DNA of 10,899 nucleotides from JBAPRR01 sp049281195 (GTDB lineage Bacteria > Actinomycetota > Acidimicrobiia > Acidimicrobiales > CAVXTF01). Below the pieces are notes generated by a model. The model was not told the origin of the DNA. It saw nothing but the letters and a program-made list of their open reading frames with translations, and ran no database searches. The first letter of the stretch is position 1. Each line of letters opens with the position of its first letter. The DNA lies in the NCBI GenBank assembly GCA_049281195.1, contig JBAPRR010000404.1, forward strand, positions 1 to 10,899. The letters are read 5' to 3'. Shown piece by piece: positions 6,751 through 10,899 of the stretch. Made by a program: the position numbers and the translations under genes.

Positions 6751-6766
6751 GTCAGCTTATGCTGAC
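6751..6766. promoter_or_regulatory. Operator-like palindrome 1 (promoter-proximal) of the HTH/Clp-N operon
   Basis: GTCAGCTTATGCTGAC has perfect 6-bp arms around TTAT. It covers the candidate -10 hexamer and sits four bases upstream of the GTG start. Confidence 0.75.
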
Positions 6767-6782
6767 GAGGTGTGGTCGTCAA
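6754..6782 (-). promoter_or_regulatory. Candidate promoter of the HTH/Clp-N operon (leaderless)
   Basis: On the minus strand TTGACG (6782-6777) is followed, after exactly 17 bases, by TAAGCT (6759-6754). Seven bases further is 6747, the G of the GTG start, so the transcript would begin with the start codon. The -35 is good and the -10 is weak (3 of 6 consensus bases). Each hexamer lies inside one of the two palindromes. Confidence 0.55.
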
Positions 6783-6793
6783 CATGTGCTGAC
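6778..6793. promoter_or_regulatory. Operator-like palindrome 2 (promoter-distal) of the HTH/Clp-N operon
   Basis: GTCAACATGTGCTGAC is the same 16-bp dyad as the one at 6751, with one mismatched pair between the arms. The two sites start 27 bp apart, and this one covers most of the -35 hexamer. Confidence 0.7.
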
Positions 6794-6806
6794 GACGAAT
6801 TCAGAT

Positions 6807-8462
6807 TTACTCGCTCCCGACGCCGTGGTGAACCCGTAACAAGTTCGTCGGGTCGTACTTCCGCTTGATCTCGAGCAACCTCGGGTAGTTGCTCCCCCAG
6901 AAACTCTCCTGCCAATCGGCCTCGAAGTAGTCGGTTTCGTTCAGGTAGCTCCCCGCACCGGGCGTCACCTGTCTGATGGCTGCGATCGCGTTCTCGACCG
7001 CCTGTGACCTCGATGCAGCCAGCTCGAGGTCCGGCTGGTGACCGGGTACCCCTGGAAAAACGAACTGCTGGTTCGATGCCGTGATCACGAGAGCACCGGC
7101 GTCGAAAACGGCGGGATTGATCGCAGTCGCCCTGTCCCGCTCAACGGCTTCCGGGTTTGCTCCCCACAACGCCTTGTTCAGATGCAAGGTGACCGGCCAA
7201 TGGTGGCATGCGTCGAACAATGCGTCCGCGAGGACGTCAGGGCTTCGGTCGAAGAGACGGCTCGGCAGCCAGCGCGACTTGTAAGCGTTGAGGTACTGCG
7301 ACACCTCACCTTGATTGGCTACCCACCAGAACAAGTCGTTCTTTGCGAGCGGGCGATCGTCGCGACGGACCAGATCGGATCCCATCTGCTCGTGCATCAA
7401 CGGGTCCCACAAGTTCAAGAACGGCAGCGTGAACACAGTGAGTTCCAACTCGAATGCGTCAGAGGCATTGACGAAATCCATGAACGGACCGAACGCCCGC
7501 TGTGCGCCTTCTTCGGTGACGTCTGCGGCGAGCATTCCGAACTCGAGGGTGTTCTCGCCAGTTATGCGGACCGTCTCTCCCCAGTGCCCGTCGCAGAGAC
7601 GGCCCACCAACCGGACAAGCTCGAACAACAAGCTCCGGAACTCCTCTGGACCTGATGCGGTGACCCGTCCCGCGGCGACCCCGAGCGTTTCCGGGAAGGG
7701 ATGGGTACGCATCGTCATCTTGGAGACGATCCCGAATGTCCCACCACCTCCTCCGCGAAGAGCCCAGAAGAGATCAGCGTTTCGATAGGCATTGGCCACG
7801 AGAACTTCCCCCGATGCCGTTACGACCTCGCATTCCAGCAAATTCCCCGCTGCTGTTCCGTAGCGACGCGAAAAGCTCCCGAACCCGCTGCCTTGTGTAA
7901 AGCCTCCCGCGGCCCCGACGCTCGTGCATCCTCCACCTTGGACGTAACGGCCGGTGGGCGCCAGCGCCTGGTAGGCCTCGAGCCACCGGGTACCGGCCCC
8001 GAATGTGATCGCGGGCACTCCTCCCTCTTGTTCGACACCAACAGGGGTGAAGTCATCGTGGATGATGATGTCGCGCATTTTGTGCGTCCAGATCAGGAGC
8101 GAGTCGGGGTTGCTCGACCTTCCCAGATAGTCGTGGCCGGTTCCCTTGACGACGATCCCTATCTGTTTGTCTTTCGCGAACCGGACAGCGGCAGCGACGT
8201 CTTTTGACGATTCGGCGGCAACAGCGCGCGGACTCTCTTTGGCATCGAAGGCCCGGTACCAGCCGTTGGTCAGAAAGCCGCCAGGTTGGTCCTGAACATG
8301 AAAGAAGTTCTGCAACTCAGAGATTGTCTGTTCGCTGGATTCATCGTTCGGATCACCGAGGCGCGCTTGAAGCGGTGATCGGACGTCGATGAGCCTTGGC
8401 CCGAGCCTCTGCTCCAATTCGGAAAAGTCGACGCCGTCGATGCGGTTGTTGCGGTCATCCAT
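6807..8462 (-). CDS. FAD-binding oxidase, berberine-bridge-enzyme type, predicted bicovalent flavin
   Basis: The protein has 551 aa. The N-terminal half is the FAD-binding PCMH/VAO fold: VVKGTGHDYLGRS carries His110 and GGGCTSVGAAGG carries Cys179, the two positions that tether FAD in bicovalent BBE-like oxidases. ADLFWALRGGGGGTFGIVS is the matching FAD-domain end. The substrate domain follows. The last 45 residues (YLNETDY, then WQESFWGSNYPRLLEIKRKYDP and HHGVGSE) are the BBE C-terminal domain. Such enzymes oxidise alcohols, sugars or amines with O2, giving H2O2. The substrate is unknown. No signal peptide is seen at the chosen ATG, so it is predicted cytoplasmic, unlike many fungal and plant relatives. 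No Shine-Dalgarno precedes 8462; TAGCAT (8476-8471) could serve as a -10 for a nearly leaderless message. It diverges from another flavoprotein gene. Confidence 0.93.
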   Translation of the reverse strand: MDDRNNRIDGVDFSELEQRLGPRLIDVRSPLQARLGDPNDESSEQTISELQNFFHVQDQPGGFLTNGWYRAFDAKESPRAVAAESSKDVAAAVRFAKDKQIGIVVKGTGHDYLGRSSNPDSLLIWTHKMRDIIIHDDFTPVGVEQEGGVPAITFGAGTRWLEAYQALAPTGRYVQGGGCTSVGAAGGFTQGSGFGSFSRRYGTAAGNLLECEVVTASGEVLVANAYRNADLFWALRGGGGGTFGIVSKMTMRTHPFPETLGVAAGRVTASGPEEFRSLLFELVRLVGRLCDGHWGETVRITGENTLEFGMLAADVTEEGAQRAFGPFMDFVNASDAFELELTVFTLPFLNLWDPLMHEQMGSDLVRRDDRPLAKNDLFWWVANQGEVSQYLNAYKSRWLPSRLFDRSPDVLADALFDACHHWPVTLHLNKALWGANPEAVERDRATAINPAVFDAGALVITASNQQFVFPGVPGHQPDLELAASRSQAVENAIAAIRQVTPGAGSYLNETDYFEADWQESFWGSNYPRLLEIKRKYDPTNLLRVHHGVGSE

Positions 8463-8535
8463 TGGAACGGATGCTATGTGCCGGCCGGAAATCCGAGGCG
8501 GAGCATGCCCTGCCGGTTGTCGATACCTTCCGCGA

Positions 8536-10092
8536 ATGTCTGATTACGACGCAGTCGTCATAGGGGCCGGGCACAACGGACTGACTGCCGCTGCGGTGAT
8601 GGCACGCGGCGGGATGAAGATTCTCTGTCTGGAGAAGAACCATTTCATCGGAGGGATGGCTTCCACCACTGAGCTGATTCGGGGATACCAGTTCGAATTG
8701 GCGGGTTCGATCCAGTTCCCTGTGCCCAATGAGATCTACGAGGACCTGCAGTTGTCCGAGTGCCCGATCTACGAACCCGAGGTGCAATCGGCGAGCGTCA
8801 CGGAAACTGGCGGTCCTCCCATCGTGCTTTACTCCGATCCCGATCGCCTTCTTGCTCATCTCGGCGAGACGATCGGGATGGAGGCAGTTCTCGGGATGGC
8901 CGAGATTGCAGGCTGGGCCGAAGCCCCGGCCAGGGCGATAGGGCGCTTCGACGTCCGTAAGCCCCCGAAGACTCTCGATGAGATGTGGGCGAGCGCATCC
9001 AACGAGAAAGAGCGCGAGGCGATCCGGATCGCCATGTTCGGAAGCGTCATGGACGTCGTCGACCGATACCTCCCCGACAAGGTCGCGCAAGCTCCAGTGC
9101 GGAGCATGCTCGCGTTCCTCGCTGTCAACTCGACCTACCGCGGCCCGTATACGCCTGGGAGCGCGATCTGTCTGGCGTTCGCGCTGGCATCGCCGGGCGA
9201 CGCCACCATGTCCAAGGTACGCGGAGGGATCGGCACAGTGTCACGGCACCTTTTGGACATCTTCGAGAAGCATGGCGGCGAGTTACGCCGTCATGCAAAG
9301 GTCGCCGAGATCATCACCGACGACGGATCGGTCAAGGGGGTGAAGCTCTCCGATGGAGAGACCGTCGAAAGCCCGATCGTGGTGTCGAACCTGGACCCCA
9401 CCTCTACCTTCATGCAGCTTCTCGACCCGGCGATCATCCCCGAGGCGTTCTCAGCTCGCGTCAATGCGATCGATCACCGGGCTGCCTACTTTCAAGCACA
9501 TTTCGCGCTAAACGGGGCTCCCGAGTACGTGGCCCCTTACGAGGAGTTGAATCGTCCCGAGTACTCACGCAATGTGACCTTCTTCAGTACTGCCGAGCAG
9601 ATGCAACTCGATTTCGAGGGTTGCGTGCGGGGCCTGGTTCCACAGTCACCGTCTTTCAACCTGCAGATCCCCACCCTCGACGATCCGACTCTGGCACCCG
9701 AGGGGAAGCACGCCGCGAGCAGCTTCGCCTTCTACTTTCCCATCGGATCCGGCCACGACGAGCAGGTCAGGTTGAGAGACGAGATGGCAGAGCGGATCGT
9801 CTCCAAGATTGCCAAGGTCGCCCCGAACTTCCCCGACATCATCGAACGCCAGCTCAGCTACCCCGCTTACACCTACGAACTCATGTTCGGCTGTACGGGA
9901 GGCGACTTCACCCATGGTCTCCTTCAACCCGAGTTCATGGGACCCTTCCGCCCCGGTCCGACCGGTTGGCCTGACAACCCCGTGCCGATCGACGGTCTCT
10001 ACCTATGCGGCGCGGGCTGTCACGGAGGTCCGGGAATCACCTTCATTCCCGGCTACAACTGCGGCTACGCGGTGCTCGATGCCCGCTCCTGA
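8536..10092 (+). CDS. FAD-dependent oxidoreductase, PYROXD2 / phytoene-desaturase (CrtI)-like
   Basis: The protein has 518 aa, typical for the family. The N-terminus DYDAVVIGAGHNGLTAAAVMARGG is a Rossmann dinucleotide-binding motif (G10xGxxG15) with Glu33 (LCLEKN) for the FAD ribose. The segment VRGGIGTVSRHLLDIFEKHGGELR, then VAEIITDDGSVKGVKLSDGE, is the typical CrtI/amine-oxidase-like part. The C-terminal LYLCGAGCHGGPG, then PGYNCG, is the second FAD-binding motif in the form seen in PYROXD2-like proteins. Carotenoid desaturation is possible but not favoured: no crt genes are nearby and the C-terminal motif is PYROXD2-like. The ATG at 8536 directly precedes the Rossmann strand; a longer reading back to 8389 would run antisense into the divergent oxidase and is rejected. 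The 73-bp divergent gap (8463-8535) contains a CCGGCCGG palindrome (8481-8488) and no clear promoter. The 3' end overlaps the DUF2834-like gene by 28 bp. Confidence 0.92.
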   Translation: MSDYDAVVIGAGHNGLTAAAVMARGGMKILCLEKNHFIGGMASTTELIRGYQFELAGSIQFPVPNEIYEDLQLSECPIYEPEVQSASVTETGGPPIVLYSDPDRLLAHLGETIGMEAVLGMAEIAGWAEAPARAIGRFDVRKPPKTLDEMWASASNEKEREAIRIAMFGSVMDVVDRYLPDKVAQAPVRSMLAFLAVNSTYRGPYTPGSAICLAFALASPGDATMSKVRGGIGTVSRHLLDIFEKHGGELRRHAKVAEIITDDGSVKGVKLSDGETVESPIVVSNLDPTSTFMQLLDPAIIPEAFSARVNAIDHRAAYFQAHFALNGAPEYVAPYEELNRPEYSRNVTFFSTAEQMQLDFEGCVRGLVPQSPSFNLQIPTLDDPTLAPEGKHAASSFAFYFPIGSGHDEQVRLRDEMAERIVSKIAKVAPNFPDIIERQLSYPAYTYELMFGCTGGDFTHGLLQPEFMGPFRPGPTGWPDNPVPIDGLYLCGAGCHGGPGITFIPGYNCGYAVLDARS

Positions 10093-10526
10093 GCCTTGTT
10101 GTAGCGCAGCTGCCGCTCCATGAAAGCGAGGAACATCGCAACTGAGAACGCCAGGCTCGTGAACAGGCTCATGACGAAGAAGATCCAAGGGATGCGGAGG
10201 TTGCGTCTCCTACCCTCGGCGATCGTCCACAAAGGCATCAGGACGATGTTCACGATCGTGTAGTCCTGAGCGGCGGAGTCGGCGGCCCAGTTGGAGAACA
10301 GCATCTTTATGTAGTTGATGTAGCTGGCCCTGTGTCCGTAGAGATGGACATAGCGGACGTTGAAGTACCAACCGAGAAGAAGAGAGCAAACCCCGACGAA
10401 GTAATAGATCCCTTCGAGCGGTGACACAGGACCGCAGCGGCCGGAGAACAGATGCCGGTTGACCACGAAGGCGGCCACAGTGCTTATGACTCCGAGTACG
10501 CCGTAGAACACAAGGGAAGCTGTCAT
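10065..10526 (-). CDS. DUF2834-like integral membrane protein
   Basis: The protein has 153 aa with about four predicted membrane segments: roughly 5-22, 38-58, 88-104 and 112-136. The region 74-141 (MLFSNWAADSAAQDYTIVN, MPLWTIAEGRRR, then FTSLAFSVAMFLAFMERQLR) matches the DUF2834 pattern of an Asp-bearing first helix, an AEGRR loop and a C-terminal L..F..ER.L end. The function of DUF2834 is unknown. The N-terminal half is less typical, and the protein is longer than the usual three-segment form of about 100 aa. The ATG at 10526 has the strong GAGGTGGA sequence just upstream; longer readings back to 10613 add non-membrane residues and are not supported. It converges with the FAD oxidoreductase gene with a 28-bp overlap. 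A transposase on the same strand lies upstream. Confidence 0.8.
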   Translation of the reverse strand: MTASLVFYGVLGVISTVAAFVVNRHLFSGRCGPVSPLEGIYYFVGVCSLLLGWYFNVRYVHLYGHRASYINYIKMLFSNWAADSAAQDYTIVNIVLMPLWTIAEGRRRNLRIPWIFFVMSLFTSLAFSVAMFLAFMERQLRYNKAQERASSTA

Positions 10527-10528
10527 CG

Positions 10529-10583
10529 TCCACCTCGATGATCGGATCGGCTGACTGTAACGGCATTGACCGTCCGAGGTGGA
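10529..10583 (-). promoter_or_regulatory. Possible Shine-Dalgarno-sequestering leader of the DUF2834-like gene
   Basis: In mRNA sense, CGAGGTGGA (10537-10529), which contains the Shine-Dalgarno, is perfectly complementary over 9 bases to TCCACCTCG (10583-10575) upstream. The 37-base loop contains a small hairpin, ACGG/CCGT (10573-10560), directly next to the upstream arm. If transcription starts upstream of 10583 this could hide the ribosome binding site. No aptamer-like or known riboswitch motif is recognised. Confidence 0.35.
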
Positions 10584-10651
10584 TTGACGCTCTATTCCAC
10601 TAGCCCCCGGCACAACAGGACCACGGTGATGAACGTGTCGAACAGCTCGAG

Positions 10652-10899
10652 TGGATTACTCCCCTTGATCGGAACCCAATTGATGAGCCACCCGCTATGC
10701 GAGTTGTAGCTGCTGTTTTTCGAGCCAGGCTTCTATGAACTCGACCGGGGTGAGCCAGCCGTGTGCACTGTAGGCCCTGTTCTGGTTGTAGTCGATTCTC
10801 CAGTCCTCTGTGAGAACCTGGGCTTCTAGCAATGAGTCGAACTGCTGACCGTTTAAGAACTCGTCTCTCACCCTGCCGTTGAACGATTCGATCCAAGCA
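10652..10899 (-). mobile_element. IS3-type insertion sequence, right-end fragment
   Basis: The 3' part of a transposase gene is followed by about 40 bp before other sequence resumes. TGGATTACTCCCC at 10652 has the TG opening and G/C-rich run often seen at IS3-family ends and is a reasonable guess for the terminal repeat. The left end lies outside the window, so neither the repeat nor a target duplication can be confirmed; the boundary is approximate. Confidence 0.5.
10695..10899 (-). CDS. IS3-family transposase (OrfB, integrase core), C-terminal 67 residues
   Basis: The reading frame, entering from beyond base 10899, gives AWIESFNGRVRDEF, then LTEDWRIDYNQNRAYSAHGWLTPVEF and a TAG stop at 10697-10695. 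WIESFNGR is the region around the last acidic residue of the DDE catalytic triad in IS3-type integrase cores, and YNxxR...LTPxEF is the usual C-terminal signature. The Asp residues of the triad lie outside the window. The visible part has no frameshift or internal stop, so the element may be intact. It reads toward the DUF2834-like gene, 168 bp away, and could influence its transcription. Confidence 0.9.
   Translation of the reverse strand, partial: AWIESFNGRVRDEFLNGQQFDSLLEAQVLTEDWRIDYNQNRAYSAHGWLTPVEFIEAWLEKQQLQLA

Noticed and set aside
8985..9974. 330-codon plus-strand frame inside the PYROXD2-like gene
   Set aside because: Arginine-rich, low-complexity translation typical of an alternate frame in GC-rich DNA. 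The main frame shows clear FAD motifs across the same span.
10600..10896. 98-codon minus-strand frame over the transposase end
   Set aside because: Arginine/serine-rich shadow frame; the neighbouring frame encodes clear IS3 transposase motifs.

Overview
The window is a GC-rich stretch (about 60% by eye) with short intergenic gaps, several starts that look leaderless, and stand-alone regulators of a kind common in Actinobacteria. I infer a free-living actinobacterium, possibly of the Acidimicrobiia, but nothing here fixes the taxon. There are no rRNA or tRNA genes and no CRISPR array. Most genes encode oxidoreductases, so it reads as an accessory catabolic or secondary-metabolic region.

Left part (1-3958). 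A short-chain dehydrogenase (cut by the window edge) and an aldehyde dehydrogenase diverge from a 57-bp gap that is mostly filled by one long, nearly perfect palindrome, probably the operator of an unseen repressor. The ALDH converges with a secreted seven-bladed propeller protein of the virginiamycin-B-lyase-like family, built from 123-bp tandem repeats and ending in an Ig/TIG-like domain. Diverging from that is a DUF899 thioredoxin-like gene with its own dyad.

Middle (4070-6793). An AraC-type regulator, a VOC/glyoxalase-fold protein and a second SDR form a tight three-gene operon with 10-bp gaps. It converges with a minus-strand two-gene operon: a 74-aa helix-turn-helix protein whose stop overlaps the start of a stand-alone double Clp-N-domain protein that has no AAA+ module. 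Two 16-bp palindromes sit exactly on the -35 and -10 of a candidate leaderless promoter. This is the most interesting unit in the window: a compact autoregulated HTH/Clp-N pair that resembles a split relative of mycobacterial ClpC2.

Right part (6807-10899). A bicovalent-FAD oxidase of the berberine-bridge type and a PYROXD2/CrtI-like FAD oxidoreductase diverge from a 73-bp gap and could share a pathway. The latter overlaps tail-to-tail by 28 bp with a DUF2834-like membrane protein gene, whose Shine-Dalgarno has a perfect 9-base complement in its own upstream region. The window ends inside an IS3-type transposase.
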